DNA of 64,000 nt from Ulota crispa (GCA_963920765.1 OY987245.1:5286727-5350726); one strand, 5' to 3'. Counted from the first letter of the stretch, positions 1 to 12,808 are shown. Translations and numbers: made by a program. The notes: generated from the letters alone by a model not told the origin.

Positions 1-600
1 GCACCACTCACTAAATGTATTGTTTTATTTTGCTTGGGTATAATTATAACTTGCGCTCACTATCATTGCAACCACAAAAAAGAGCATTTTTTCAACAAAC
101 ACAACAACAATTGGACTTGGAAATTGAAAATTTGGATTACCAAATTACAACCCATTGATAGCAATTTAAAAAATCAAAATTGTATTTACCACTGCAAATC
201 ATACTTGATAAAGGAAAATATTTAATACTGGTACATTACTTTTCAAAGTTTGTTGTGCCTTGCTTATAATGTGTCTATCATCATTATTATCATTATAATT
301 ATAATTATTATATTTTTTCTCTTTTAACACAAATGAAAGTAGATTCACTTCAAAAACTAATTACAAAAGCTCCAGCGAAATATAGCTTGGAGAATATAAG
401 TAAAAAAGACATGACCAGACACAATTAGAATAACAAAGTTGAGGGCAACACTCATTAGGCAATCAAAAAGTAAGAGGCTTGTAAGAGCACAATGTTGTTA
501 ATTTGGGGTCAACACAACATAACCTAAAGCACTTGAAACACAAAAGCTTGTCTTGGAACTAAACAAAAATTCATGCACTTATTTATAAGAGGTTTGAAGG
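1..600. other. AT-rich intergenic DNA, no gene seen
   Basis: This stretch has very low GC and short homopolymer runs. No open frame in it has recognisable domain content, and I see no inverted or tandem repeat of note. Confidence 0.5.
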
Positions 601-624
601 ATCATTTGATCCCTGTCCAAGTCT

Positions 625-853
625 TTAGCCCTTGAAAGGCCCTTGGGCTGTAGAGATACAGTACCAAATATGGTCGCAATCAATATTCAGAAGTTTGAAT
701 TAGCTGGAAATGAAGTGTTACAACCATACATATAGAAGGGTTGTACGATGGTGGGTGCATTTTTTTTTGGAAAGCCCTTAGAGCAACTCAAATAGGTTGT
801 ATATACGGCCGTACATATGGCTAGAGATGGCCAATGGGCCATTCATGGGCTAG
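625..853. mobile_element. TTAA-type MITE, GGGCCC family, degraded ends
   Basis: The left end reads TTAG followed by CCCTTGAAAGGCCC, and the right end reads GGGCCATTCATGGGC then TAG. The interior (gctgtagagatacagtaccaaatatg) matches the copies at 1309-1540, 26534-26993 and 46661-46916. The 229-bp length agrees with the intact 232-bp copies. The flanking tetranucleotides have decayed from TTAA. Confidence 0.6.
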
Positions 854-1308
854 TCTAAATGCATCTCAAATGTTGCCTTGATAGGGTCTAACACACTTCA
901 AGCATGGATGATAAGTGCTTTGAATCCCTCAAAATGCTCACATGACACTTCATCCTAGTGTGTCAAGCAACGGTCCTTCATAACACTACTCATCGCAAGT
1001 TTAGTGAACGTTATTCTATATTCTTCTTGATGAATAGTCATAAGACTATTCATAAGACAGTTTTGAATTGCAAGAGTGGAGAGCAAAAAAATTAGGACTT
1101 TTCAAATATAGATGTTATCTCTTGAAGTGTCAATTTTGAAATGCCATGTTGGAGATGCAATAATTTCTTATATAGTTGTTTATTTGTTATGATTGGTCAT
1201 GCATGCGTGCCCAACCTCCTTTATAATTACTTTGCATGTCTTTCTATGGTTATTTAGAGTGTCTCCACGAGGACCTCAAATATAGTTGAAGGGTTAAGCT
1301 ACTTTTGG

Positions 1309-1540
1309 TTAACCCCTCAACGGCCCATTGACCATCTCTGGCCATATGTACGGCCGTATATACAGCCGTATTTGAGTTGCTCTAAAAGCTTTCCAAACAA
1401 AATTATGCACCCACCATCATACAACTCTTCAATATGTATGATTGTAACACTTCATTTCCAGCTAATGCAAACTTCTAAATATAGATTGCGACCATATTTG
1501 GTACCGTATCTCTATACCCCAAGGGCCCTTCAAAGGTTAA
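1309..1540. mobile_element. TTAA-type MITE, GGGCCC family, 232 bp
   Basis: It is flanked by TTAA on both sides (1309-1312 and 1537-1540). The ends are CCCCTCAACGGCCC and GGGCCCTTCAAAGG. It lies in the opposite orientation to the copy at 625-853. Open frames within it are not genes. Confidence 0.75.
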
Positions 1541-1682
1541 GCTACTACTGCAAAATCACTTTGGAATCATTGCACTGAACTTGTGTGTTGAATTTTCAAT
1601 TCATGACAAACATGGAATATTCTACCTCGTGGATTTCGGTACGGGAAACTTTCAGCCGGTCAGCCCCTCTCAATAATATAAA

Positions 1683-2331
1683 GGAATTTTTTTATGAACA
1701 TCCCTGAAGTTTGTCATATTTGTATAGATAGATACCTCTAGTTTTTCAGAAATGGCACAAATACCCTTGCATCATGATTTTGAGGCGTTTGTTTTATGGG
1801 AGAATTTCATCGATATACATCCCTGAAGTTTGCAATATTTTCATAAATAACCATGCTTCTTCAGAAACATCACAAATATCTGTGGATAAAATAATTAGGT
1901 GTTTATTTTGTTGTGTATGTCACTTCCCTTCTTCATTTGTGCGCACTCATAATAAGAAAGTAGTAGTGTGCATATAAAGGGAGAAGGAATTGACATGCAT
2001 AACAAAACAAATGCCTATTTTTTTTGGTCCAAGGGTATTGTGATATTTCTAGAAAAAACAAGGACATCTCTGAAAATATTGCAAATTTCAGGGGTGTCCA
2101 TAAAAAATTTCCTTGTTTTATTATGCATGTCACTTCTTTCTCCCTTGAACACATGTTGCTTTCATTCTATTCTATTGCATTCTTTATTGTAACATTAGTC
2201 ATGAAGGAAATAGCTTGTTTTACAAAAGAACCAATTGAAATTATGGTTCAACCGTATTTGTGCAATTTCTGAAAAACCAGGGGTATCTATACAAATATGG
2301 CAAACTTCAGAGGTATCCATAAAATTTTCCC
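1683..2331. mobile_element. TIR element with a nested related copy
   Basis: The left end (ATGAACATCCCTGAAGTTTG) is repeated inverted at the right (CAAACTTCAGAGGTATCCAT). Inside, 1798-2112 is a second element of the same family with its own inverted ends, so one copy has inserted into another. Relatives lie at 5925-7752 and 8777-9102. No transposase coding is present. Confidence 0.65.
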
Positions 2332-2847
2332 TAATATGAAACCGTATGTTGCCTTTACTGAAATGAGCATTATCCAGAGTTCCAGACCTGGATGACAAGC
2401 TACAGAACCAGAGTAGATCAGTAGAATCAACTGATTCTAGAATGGTTGCTTTCCAGCCTTGTTTTTCTCACCTGGTGACTTTTGCTTTTGGGCAACCAAA
2501 ATAACTTCAGAAGATACCAGAACACTTGTTCCCTAATATTACCAAAGGGACCACTGTAGGAGTGTAGGGTACCATCCCAAATGGATATGATTGACTTGGG
2601 AAGTCTATTCTATTCAAGGTTTCAGTCAAGTCTATCCGTAATTCTCTCCGGGGATCACGATAAACCGCCATCTAGTTTCCACATACGTGTATTTTAAATC
2701 CAGTATAAGTTCCAAAAAGTTTTCAAAAAAGATACTCGAAATAAAGAATTCCAGGGTGTTGCATTTAAGTTTTTATCACAGTGAGTACTGTTTTTAGGCT
2801 TTTGCAGTGACAGCGAAAATTTTATGGACTAAAATTGGCCTAAACCT

Positions 2848-3176
2848 TAAGGTAGGAGACTCATAAACCGACCATCTAAGGGCTGGAACTGAATTTTGGG
2901 GAGGTGAAACTTCTTGAAATAATTTTCAGTAATTTTTTTTAAAAGACAAGAGGAATTGGCATCTAACCCAAGTTGTTTCATGTTTTATGGAGTTTTGAAG
3001 GATTATTAATGAAACTTTAAAATTGAAGTGGCATAGAGCTCTAAAATTGTCCACCTCCTCAAATGTACAATGCGTTTTTATTATTGAAATTTATGAAAAA
3101 TAACATGTACAAGTGGAATACATTTGAGAAGGTGGGCAGTTTTAGAGCCTGGGTGGTTTATGATTCTCCTACCTTA
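2848..3176. mobile_element. TAAGGTAGGAG-ended TIR element, 329 bp
   Basis: The left end TAAGGTAGGAGACTCATAAA pairs with the right end TTTATGATTCTCCTACCTTA. It is non-coding. The same family recurs at 9999-10327 and, longer, at 46915-47512. Confidence 0.7.
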
Positions 3177-4185
3177 CCTCAAAACTCGATTGGCGATCAT
3201 AATACTTGAAAATATGGATGAAGTCGCCAAATCCCTCCCAAATTAGCTAGCTTTTGGATGAAAGATACTAATATTCATAGATTTTTTGGATGCATATGCA
3301 CACATTGTTGATTCTATCTAATTCTATCCAAATTTTCCTTACATGCTAGCATAGGAGGGTGCGTGTTACTCTACGAGCAAAAACACAAAATATTGCACTA
3401 CAGGTGAGAAGGAAGCTTAGTGAATAAAATCTCACCAGTCATGGCTTATTTTTGTAAGGCCGGCTTTTGGAGGTAGCAACTTTTGGTTTCAATGTAAAGT
3501 AAGAAATAGGCCACAAATTTTTAGTTTATTTCTTTCTTTAAGATATTACAAAAGTAAAACTAATTATCTATAAGGATTTTGGCTACATGATTCTTGGAAT
3601 TTTAGTCAAATCTACCGCTTTTGATGGTCCTAATGCAAATTCTGGGTGACTCAAAAATCGTGCACTTTTATTGACACAAAAGGTGAAAGTATTGTTCACC
3701 TTATTTATTTTGTTTTTTGTCTTATGAAAGGAAGTTTCAAATATAAAGTGACATTGCTCGATCTTCTCAATTTCTGTAATTTTCATTGACTGAAATTTTG
3801 TCCTCCATAGCCTTTGTCTTCTAATGTAAAGAGGGCCTAATTTTGAAAATTAAATTTGCTCCAAGTGTGAAAATCACATTTGGGTGAAGTGCGTTGAGTC
3901 AATTGGGCATGGCCCCTTAGTTGTGACTTTGGTGGATGGGAGAACTGTTGTTTGGTGAAATATATCTCCCTCGTGGTAGACTTTTAGGAGTAATTGGGAT
4001 CTTAGTCCTTTCTTTGTCGTTTTCTTTTTTGTATCTCTTCCTCCCATCCATGCCATTTTTGGTTGAGATTTATATGGATTTTTTAAATTTTGCAATGGAT
4101 TTTTCATTCATTTGTGACACTAAAAGAAAGTAATCATATATGTGATCATTGCAGCAATTGAATAAAAAGGAATTGGCAAAAATTG
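3177..4185. repeat. Diverged segment shared with 10.7-11.1 kb
   Basis: Bases 3440-3800 share ordered blocks with 10720-11120, including the ggttac/aggccac stretch, tTTTAGTCAAA and GAAAGT.TTGTTCACC. Both segments follow a TAAGGTAGGAG element, so about 1 kb appears to have been duplicated. I see no gene here. Confidence 0.5.
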
Positions 4186-5343
4186 TTAACCCCTAAAGGA
4201 CCATTGTCCCTTTGGGGGACAAATGGGATTTTGGGCATGTACCTACATCTAAATTATTTTGTGTGATTTTTTGAAACTTTTTTTGAAGGTGAGGAATTCA
4301 AAAACCTATGTGGGAATGTAATTTTTATTTCATTTGGGTGTGAAACAAAGATGTTATACATGTTTTTTTGAAAAATGGTGTTCGAGGGGCAACTTGGGCA
4401 AGTACCTCCCTTTGTAAGTGAGAGTTGATTAGCAGAAGGGGCAACTTCCAAGGGCAGGAAAACTTATCAAGATGGGCAGATAGAAAACATGGGTTGCCTT
4501 GTCTTAGCCTAGCTTGATAGCATGAATTAGCACAAAGAGGGGGCTAAAGCTAGCCACGTGGAGAATAATGGGAAGTAATTGCCACCACACAAGCTATTTG
4601 AGGAATGTGGAGTTACTAGGGTACCAATTTTGAGACTGCAAGCTTGCATGGGGAGGCATGTGGCTGATGCAGGAAGAATGGGGGAGTATTGGTTGGGTTA
4701 TTTAAAGGCAAGGAAACTCGGGGTGGGCCATGAGAAGGAAGGTACGTGGAGTGGGGGGAGGGGGGGGGGAATGGGCCCATTTTGTGGGATCCTAACCCCT
4801 CCATTTCACGTGCCCTTCATAAAAATTTACATTTTAAATTTTTGAGCAAGTTTTTTAAGGTTGTTTTTATTTTTATGTGGTAAAAATTTGAGATTCCTCA
4901 GTTTTCACCGTTTAGATTGGTATGATTTGAATTTCTCAAATGTATATAAATCCTCCAATTTTTCCTAATGTATATGCAAATTTCATGACCTTACGGCATT
5001 GCAAGATTTTAAAAAGTATGTTTCACACCTCCAATTCATTTGAAAATTCTCCCACACTTACCTAACTTGTTCTTCTACATGGGAAAAATAAACCTCAACT
5101 TTGCGTAGAGCAATTTTTTTGATATAGGAGCAGTCAAAGGCTTCTGAAATTTTTGGGCAGTAGTGAAAAAAACAATTTTTTTCACTTTAGATCTTCCCTC
5201 ATGTACCTCCCATAGTCTAGACCAAGATCTTACAGTTGAATTTCCAAAAATAATTTTTTTTCCTACTTTTGTACTCACTCCCCCAAAAATGACAATTTTC
5301 AGTGACTTTCACACCAAACAGGGCTTGGTCCTTTAGGGGTTAA
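4186..5343. mobile_element. TTAA-type TIR element, 1158 bp
   Basis: It is flanked by TTAA at 4186-4189 and 5340-5343. The ends are CCCCTAAAGGACCA and TGGTCCTTTAGGGG. Subterminal sequence (GTCCCTTTGGGGGACAAAT at the left; cactcccccaaaaatgac at the right) is shared with the elements at 18172-19131, 21609-22562, 28612-29526 and 61284-62202. It has no transposase and is presumably mobilised in trans. Short open frames in the G-rich interior around 4.58-4.85 kb are incidental. Confidence 0.85.
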
Positions 5344-5924
5344 ATAACTGATTTAGTTTTTGAAAATGAAGATCTTCGTCTCAACCAAAATCATCATATT
5401 CTGTGACTATGATATTTTTGACACGTATACCAATTTAGACTTTTTGTAACTATATTGCAAATTGAATCTCTTGAAAACAATACTACTATTAAAAAGTTTA
5501 AAAGCACACAAAAGCATCTTTATGGCGCAAGTTTTAGGATATGTGGATTGTGGAGTTATGGACATGCTCGTGACAGTGGTTTGAAGCAATAGGAAAAATT
5601 GCCATGTACTGCAACATTTATGAACCCACAGTAAATATTCGTTTACAATGTATGGTGATTTTGGTGTAGTGAAAAAGATTAGATTATAGCTTATAGCTCT
5701 ATTTTCTTTTTGTATAGTTTTAAGAATAAAATATCGTCACCTTCAACTCAATTTTGGATGATTTGGAAGGATTTTAGGCTTGTTTGTAAGCGACAAACCA
5801 TGTCACATTCAATTATTGCAAAGATGTAGATTTAATTAAGAGCATTTATAGGTTCCAAATCAACAAACAATATGATACAAGAGGATTTTAATTGGCTCAA
5901 ATATAAGTTTGAAGGTAAAAAAAA

Positions 5925-7752
5925 CGGGAAATTATAAAAAATACCCCTGAAGTCTTTGAAAATATCGAAAATACCGCTCAAATTTTTGAAATATCAAAAG
6001 TACCCATGGCTTTGTGTAGTAATATCAAATATACCCCTTTAAGATTTGAAATATCAAAGATACTTCTAGTTTTGTGTAAGTATATCAATTAGGCTATACC
6101 CGTGGTTATCTTTGAGAATATCATAAACACCCCTAATTCATTTGTGTCTCTTTACTACAATTTTTGTAAGTGTTGGAACAACAACAAAAATTACTATATA
6201 ATCAAATGCAATGGCTTTAGCTGCAATAAACTTACATGTAAACACCCTATATAAAGCTGAATCCTTGAGTGCCTAAGCCGTTTTCACCAAAATCAAGATT
6301 TGGGGAGACCTACAACTTTGATGCATTATATCTGAGTAAATATGATGATCCACAAAAAGTGGCCATTGAAAATAGTGGAACACCTACTTAGAAAATGGCT
6401 TGCAAATTTTGGGAACGATTCACCTCGAGAGATGGGAGATTATAACATTTGATCAAACAACATTTGATGACAAAATCTCACTTTTTGGTAGGTAGTTGCT
6501 AATTGATGGTTTCTAAATATTCTATAAGCCCTGGATTCATCTCAAATTTTGTGAGCAGCAAGATAAGATGTGCATGCACACACTTGTAAATTATTGAAGA
6601 TTGCACTTCTTTTTATGTCAAGTTTTAGGGCATCAAATTGCTATTGCATGGAAATCAATGACCGTTATAATTGGTGACAATTGCAATAATAAGGGTCTAG
6701 AACATGCTTGAACCCTTGCCAACAATCTTCCTGCTACCACAAATCTTACACAAGGAAGCTTGCAAGGGATATTGACATGTTGTAGCCCGTAAAATGTTGC
6801 TTGCCACCATGCCTTTCATGCTCGCCACCACTCCCCGTATGGTGTTTCACCCAATCAAATATCTTGCAATACTAGTTCAACATTTGGCTTTCCTCGCCGT
6901 TACTCAATTGGCATGGACAACTTGAATGCCTTCATAATTGTAGTTTATAGCAAGATCAAAAAGTTAGATCTAGTCCCTCAAAACAAGGCTTTGAAATCAA
7001 GGGAGGCAATATATGGGGAGCTGGGGCGCTCAGGGGTTAAAGAGCTTGCCTCCAAGTTTGACTAGCATTCAACTTGCATTTAGTTATTATAGTTCCATTG
7101 TCATCCTAAGGGAGTGTGCCTAATTCCAACCCTCTCAAGTAAAGCGTCCCATAGGTAGTTTAGGGATGGATATCAAGTGGTCCTTGAATGGACCCCTTTA
7201 ATTCATAGAAGAAAAGGTGTTTTCTATTGCTAGAGGAAGTCATATTCCATAATTTCACCTCATCTCTTTACAAGTTGCAGAGGAACGGTTTATAAGAGAC
7301 CTAGAGTCACAAATAGGTGCCTACTACAGAAAACTCTAAAAAATCATCAACAATTCAATAATGTTTCAAAAAATATGAAAAAGAATGTGTTACATCTGGC
7401 ATTTGTTTCTCATCATGTCTTGGAAAGCACATGAAAAAACATAGTAGCCCTTGAAGTGACAATTTTAGAGCATACTACCTTAGTATTTACATATTCTTTC
7501 AATAAGAGGCAAAAGAGAACTAGGGGTATTTTTAATATTTCAAATATTGCATGGGTGTTTTTTATATTTCAAACATTGCAGGGATATTTTTGATACTCCA
7601 AAAAACTAAGGGGCATTTTTTATATTTTTCCAAAAAACTAGGGATACAATTGATGTTCCTATACAAAGCCATGGGAGTTTTTGATATTTCAAATCTTTGA
7701 GGGATATATTTGATATTGTGAAAGAATTGAGGGACATTTTTGATATTTTACC
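5925..7752. mobile_element. TIR element split by a nested TTAA element
   Basis: The left part (5925-6150) carries repeated ATACCCCTGAAGT / ATATCAAA blocks. The right part (7500-7752) carries their inverted counterparts (TTTTTGATATTTCAAA, GAGGGACATTTTTGAT). Between them sits the TTAA-type element 6258-7040. Related to 1683-2331 and to degenerate matches at 14010-14350. Confidence 0.55.
6258..7040. mobile_element. TTAA-type element, GCGCCC family
   Basis: The right end GGGGCGCTCAGGGG is followed by TTAA (7037-7040). The left end is eroded (CCTTGAGTGCC). The interior, starting ttttcaccaaaatca and gggagacctac, matches 37806-38502; a short relative is 19399-19648. It is non-coding and nested inside another element. 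Confidence 0.65.
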
Positions 7753-8478
7753 TAAAAAATGATACAAAATTGAATTAAGAAGAACAAAAAGAAAAAGAAT
7801 TTTTTTAAGATAATGAAACCAGTGACAACTAAGAAAAAACTATAAAATTATTTCAATTAGTAAAAGAGTTTGAATAGTACAAAGCCTCTTCACACTAACT
7901 TAGGTGTATTTTGTCCTAATTAGTGTGAAAGGGTGGCATGCCTTGCACCTTTGTTATCCTCGTAGGGGTTTTAATCACAAACCTTTTGTCTCTTGTTAGA
8001 AAACAACTCGGGGGAGCAACCTCCATAATGCAACATCTTTTAAGCACTCTATTATTGAATGACAAGCTCACATAATATTTGAATGACAAGCTCACATAAC
8101 ATTTTAAAGGTTTTGGTCACTTGAGTCACATTTTTTGAAACAACATTTGAACACTATAATCCACGTAACTTTGAATTGACCTAAATCAATATGAACTACC
8201 TTATTAATGAACATTACAAATTCACTTATTTTTGAATTAGTACTTGTTGAGGTTATTGATGTGGGGCGCATTGATTGATTTTTTTGTGTAAAACATTCTA
8301 ACGACTGGAAGAGGAAAACAATTTTATAACAATACGCATTCAACATCTTCTCTAATTGGGACTTGGCCTTTGAATGTCATATGCTTTATTCTCTTGCCAA
8401 AATAAAAAAGTTGCCCATTCCCCCCCCCCCCCCCCGCCCCCCCAAACGAAACACCAAAAACACAAAAACCGGAGAATA

Positions 8479-8512
<34 letters not shown>

Positions 8513-8776
8513 ACTCGACCAACAAGCTGTCTGAACGGATTCATACTCTTTGCTCAAGTTGCCGTTCAGTTTAGGTTACTCCCTGCTAGGTGTAAAATGA
8601 GCCACTTTTTCAATATGCGGATGATGTGTAGGAGGTTTGCAACTACTTGATATGAAATTAGAGTTTGTGAATTATATCAACTTTGATGATCTTCATCAAA
8701 ATTGTTATTTTTTTTTATGATTGTTTGTTTGTTGAAATTTTTGTATCAAACTTATTAACATTGTAGTAGTAAAAAA
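7753..8776. other. AT-rich spacer with poly-C and poly-A tracts
   Basis: I see no gene. Bases 8421-8443 are nearly pure C and 8480-8510 pure A, and the open frames across them are homopolymer artefacts. A short direct repeat (GAATGACAAGCTCACATAA) occurs twice at 8056-8099. Confidence 0.6.
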
Positions 8777-9102
8777 AAGGGAGAATTATATGGATACCCC
8801 TAAAGTTTGTGATATTTGTACAGATGTCCATGGTTTTTCAGAAATTATACAAATACCCTTGCACCATTGCACCATAATTTTTAGGCCTTTTTTTTTGTTG
8901 TGCATGTCACATTCTTTTCCCTTTGTGTGCACGTTGATTCTTTCTTATTTTGCATAAGCACATAGGGAGAAGGAGTGGCATGTACAACAAAATAAACACC
9001 TAAATTTTATGGTCTAAGGATACTTGTGCAATTTCTGAAAAATCAAAGGCATTTGTACAAATATCACAAACTTCAAGGGCAACCATCTACAATATTTTCC
9101 TT
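8777..9102. mobile_element. TIR element related to 1683-2331
   Basis: The left block ATGGATACCCCTAAAGTTTG is mirrored by CAAACTTCAAGGGCAACCAT at the right. Internal blocks about 5 bases from TTTTTCAGAAATTATACAAA are mirrored near 9025-9060. It is non-coding, about 326 bp. Confidence 0.6.
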
Positions 9103-9179
9103 AAAAAAAAATATTTAGTTTAATATTATTGTTGAGCAAATAACATTGGACAACTTAATGAGCCTATTTGGTGTAGTTA

Positions 9180-9542
9180 AAGCATCTCCACCAAGGGCTT
9201 CCCTATCCGCCTATCCCTATTTGGATGAAGGGAGAGCAAAGATGGGGATAGGGGAAGGCAAGCCCCATTAGTTCTTCCCCATATGGAAATTTCTTCCTCC
9301 ATAGTTACTAAAGTGAGTTGGGAGAGGTGGGCTAAGAGAGGAATTAGGAGTGAAAAGGGGGGAGAGGTGGGCCAAGAGAGGAACAATAGTGCAAAATGAG
9401 GGAAAATGTGGACCAAGAGAAACAATAGGAGTGAAAGGAGGTAACAAATTGCACTTTTTTGGGAAAAGTGAAGATACAATTACCATGCTTGACTTCCCTA
9501 CATGACCCCTTGCATAAGGGATTGGGGCTCACTCTCATTCAA

Positions 9543-9583
<41 letters not shown>

Positions 9584-9673
9584 GAATATAGGCTCTTGAT
9601 GGAAGGGGGTTTATTCCCTATCCAAATGAATTCCATCAGGATACATATTGGGAAGCCCCTAGTGGAGATGCTC
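9180..9673. mobile_element. AGCATCTCCA-ended MITE with a (TA)n tract
   Basis: The left end AGCATCTCCACCAAGGGCTT pairs with the right end AAGCCCCTAGTGGAGATGCT. The inside is G/A-rich and contains a (TA) microsatellite at 9547-9580. The overlapping open frames on the minus strand are low-complexity. A trace of the family's end (GAGCACCTCCAC) occurs at 63243. Confidence 0.65.
9547..9580. repeat. (TA)17 microsatellite
   Basis: Uninterrupted alternating TA lies within the MITE at 9180-9673. Confidence 0.95.
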
Positions 9674-9998
9674 TTAGGGCATAACCTCAAACTCTACAAA
9701 TTTTGAAAGTTTTTTAACCCTTAAACGTCTAGTGAGTGGCTAGCTTGCCCAGTGTTTTGATTGATGGGCACCAATAGTATTGCTTCTAAAAGTTCAAAAG
9801 TTAATAGTGCATGCTGACCTCATGAAAATTGCAATAAGGACAGCTTGGGACCTGACATCGTGATTTTGAATTTTCTCAGAATTTAGGTTACCTAAAAATA
9901 TGAGTATATTTGATAAAAAAATATTTGCCTTCTATGATGAATCATGTGTTTACGATCACTTTGGAAAAAAGCAAATGAAAAACAACTTTATTTTGTTG

Positions 9999-10327
9999 TA
10001 AGGTAGGAGGCTCATGAATGGACCATCTAAGGCTGAAACTGAATTTTGGGGAGGTGAAACTTCTTGAACTATTTTTCAGTAAATTTTCCTTGAAAAACAA
10101 GAAGAATTGACATCTAACCCAAGTTATTTCATATTTTTTGGAGCTTTGTGAAATTAGTTATATAATTTTGAAGTGAAAAGGCCATAGGGCTCTATAACGG
10201 TTCACCTTCTCAAATGTACACTTCTTGTACATTTTGAAACCTATGAAAAACAGCATGTACACTTGAGATGCATTTGAGAAAATGGACCATTTTTGAGCCT
10301 GAGCCGAATATGAGCTTCCTACCTTAC
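9999..10327. mobile_element. TAAGGTAGGAG-ended TIR element, second copy
   Basis: The left end TAAGGTAGGAGGCTCATGAA pairs with ATATGAGCTTCCTACCTTA at the right. The interior (GAATTTTGGGGAGGTGAAAC) is shared with 2848-3176, and the length is the same at 329 bp. Confidence 0.7.
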
Positions 10328-11442
10328 AGTACATAATGCTATTTCATGGCAGAGGACAAGAAAACGTCCTCATGGGCGTTTACGGGTTAATTTTTGTTTT
10401 GTTTTTTGTATTTCACGCCAAAAAAACTTCGAACCTTTATCCCGGTTTTCAGAAGTCAGAACCGACCGTGTGAAGCAAAGCCCAGCACAGAGTCAAAAGG
10501 ACCTGGTCCAATGGGAATGGCTTGTTACTGAATATTTGCCGCTTGACTGGAAACTTTGGAACATTTTTCAACCAACGAGAATTATGGGATCCCCACTTTA
10601 CTACGAAGCTTTTCAAGGATTATGCTTCATGTATATTCCGCTTCCCATTGAGGTCACTCATGCCCCTTTTACACTAGAAGTGAGAAACCGTGAAGTAGAT
10701 CTCTCATGGGCCATGTCTTGATTTTGGAAGGCTGGTTTTTGAAAGTAAAGGCCTTTGGTTGTAATAATAAGTGAAAAGAGGTTACAAAACCGAATTTTAC
10801 CTTATTTTATAAATATTATAAAATATAAAATAAAACAGAATTGAATGGTTGGGAGGATTTTGGCCAAACAATTCTTAAAATTTTAGTCAAACTTGCCTCA
10901 TTTGTTGGATGACGCAAAATTTGAGGGACCTACAAATTGTGCACTTTCATTACCACGGAGGATGAAAGTGTCGTTCACCTCATTTTTTTCAATTTCTTGT
11001 TCTCTGGAAAAAAATCTCCAATATGAAATGACACTACTAAGTCTTCTCAATTTCTGTAGTCTTCATTGGCTGAAATTTTACTTTTCATGCCTTCTTGTCT
11101 TTAGCGTAAAGGCCGGGGGGCCTCAGTATCATGACTGAAGGGATGTCCACTAACGCAACCTTTTTTTTATAAATAAACTGTAAAAACGAATTCTAGATAG
11201 AAAACATAAATTAAAATTATTCATTATTAATTAACTTTGATTCTCCTACATTGAGCTTACAGCAGCAATTATCCTTTGAATTTATTGGATTTTTCAGGTT
11301 TTCCGTATGAAATCGTATCAATATCTGTTACTGACGCTTCGTTTCCTTGGATGATTTTTGTTAAAAAAAATCGGATGTTTTGAAAGTTTCAACTAAATTT
11401 GATTAAGGCACATCCAGGTTCTGTACGTAGATTGAGATGGAA
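10328..11442. other. Intergenic, partly a diverged duplicate of 3.4-3.8 kb
   Basis: Bases 10720-11120 match 3440-3800 in order and orientation. The open frames at 10470 and 10893 have no domain content and no splice partners that I can recognise. Confidence 0.45.
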
Positions 11443-11959
11443 TTAACCCCTAAATCCCCGGGGCATTTATTTTGTCAAAAGACACCCAAAACTGCCATTT
11501 CTATTGCAAAGAGTAAAAAAGGTTGAAAATTGGTCTTTTTGTATATTTAACTATAGGATCTTGTACTAGACTTGTATAAACATGTGTATACAAAAATCCA
11601 TAAACTTGGGCCGCACAGATTGCAAAATATTTGCAATTGAATTGTAAAAAAAAAGCTTTTTTGCATCTTGCATGACTAGATTCTTTAACTTTGAACTATT
11701 TTAACTTAAATTTTTTGCACTGCACACTTTTGAGGTTTATTTTTTATGGTGGAAAATTGAGTTGAGAGTCAAGCCAGGGAGGCTAGGTCATTTAACGGAA
11801 GTGGAAAGGTTCAAATCAAGGCTGGAAGAAAAAGGAAAAATAGGTAGCTTGTAGGACCCCACTGTGGTTGAAACGCGGGGCAAGACTGCGGGTGTTGGAT
11901 ACCCCACCCTAGATAGCGCTGCCTAAACTTCATGGAATTCCATGAACTAAGAAAACAAG

Positions 11960-12020
11960 CAGTCTCAGAAGTGCTGGTCTGTCACGGCAGAAGTCGCGGG
12001 TTCAAATCTTGTTTTTCCTG
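11960..12020 (+). pseudogene. Organellar-type tRNA-Asp(GUC) relic
   Basis: The anticodon arm (CTGGTCTGTCACGGCAG with GTC) and the T arm (GTCGCGGGTTCAAATC) resemble the 3' two-thirds of a plant organellar tRNA-Asp. The acceptor stem and D arm are not intact, so this is a decayed copy. It lies 0.24 kb upstream of the nad5 fragment and may belong to the same organellar insertion. Confidence 0.4.
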
Positions 12021-12256
12021 GTAATTTTTTGATTCAAAAATTAATTATTATAAAATCAGTTTAGAAAGAGAGATATATATCTCTTTTTATGAACTGGTAA
12101 CTGAATTAGTTAAAAGTCAAAACTAATCTCGAGGTGTGAAACTTTAGGGATAATGGAATAATGGTTAAGATTACATACTGAGCTAATGCTAGGGTAAAAA
12201 GATTGGAAAAAAAAGTTATGCTATACGGATGAATAGTATTTTTTCTTGGCCTTATG

Positions 12257-12500
12257 GGAGCGTAAAATATTATTAAAGAGTAGCCCACTCCAATATTTGC
12301 TTTGATTCATGCAGCTATTATGGTAACATCAGGCGATTTTATGATAGCAAGGTGCTCCCCTTTATTCAAATATTCATCCATTGCTTTGATTGTCATTACT
12401 TTTGTAGGGGCTATGACGTCATTCTTCATGGCAACCACTGGAATATTATAGAATGATTTAAAGAGGGTCATAGCCTATTCAATTTGTAGCCAATATCTTT
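12257..12500 (+). pseudogene. nad5: Nuclear copy of a mitochondrial nad5 fragment
   Basis: Translation in one frame gives [14 protein letters not shown], then [26 protein letters not shown], stop, NDLKRVIAYS. This is the central conserved transmembrane region of NADH dehydrogenase subunit 5 from plant mitochondria. It is a short nuclear mitochondrial insertion, not a gene: both ends are missing, there are in-frame stops (TAG before PTPIF; TAG where ATTGIL-Q-NDLKR is expected) and substitutions such as TSGD for TAGV. It lies inside the 5-kb TTAA-bounded unit. The identification rests on recognising the conserved peptide. Confidence 0.8.
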
Positions 12501-12808
12501 AATAAAAAACTAAAACAAAAAATACGTGATTTTCATTCTTTAAAAAATCATTAAGTGCACTGGTAGAAAATTTAGCATAAATTCAACAGAATTTCAACCA
12601 AAAACTGTTGATTTTATCTGTAAATTTGGTCAAGTTGATTTGAGTACTTTTCTGTTGAATTTCTGTTGATTATTTACAGTTTTTTGTTAATTTGTTGTTG
12701 ATTTCTATTACGTAATTTATGTCGTTCAATTCTATTTCTTTTCAATTTTAAATTATTTTTTCATAGAATTTGTTATTATTTTACGAAAATGTGAACTTCT
12801 TAGGAGAC

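Noticed and set aside
8324..8650. Frames rich in poly-Pro and poly-Lys or poly-Phe
   Set aside because: They are translations of poly-C and poly-A tracts.
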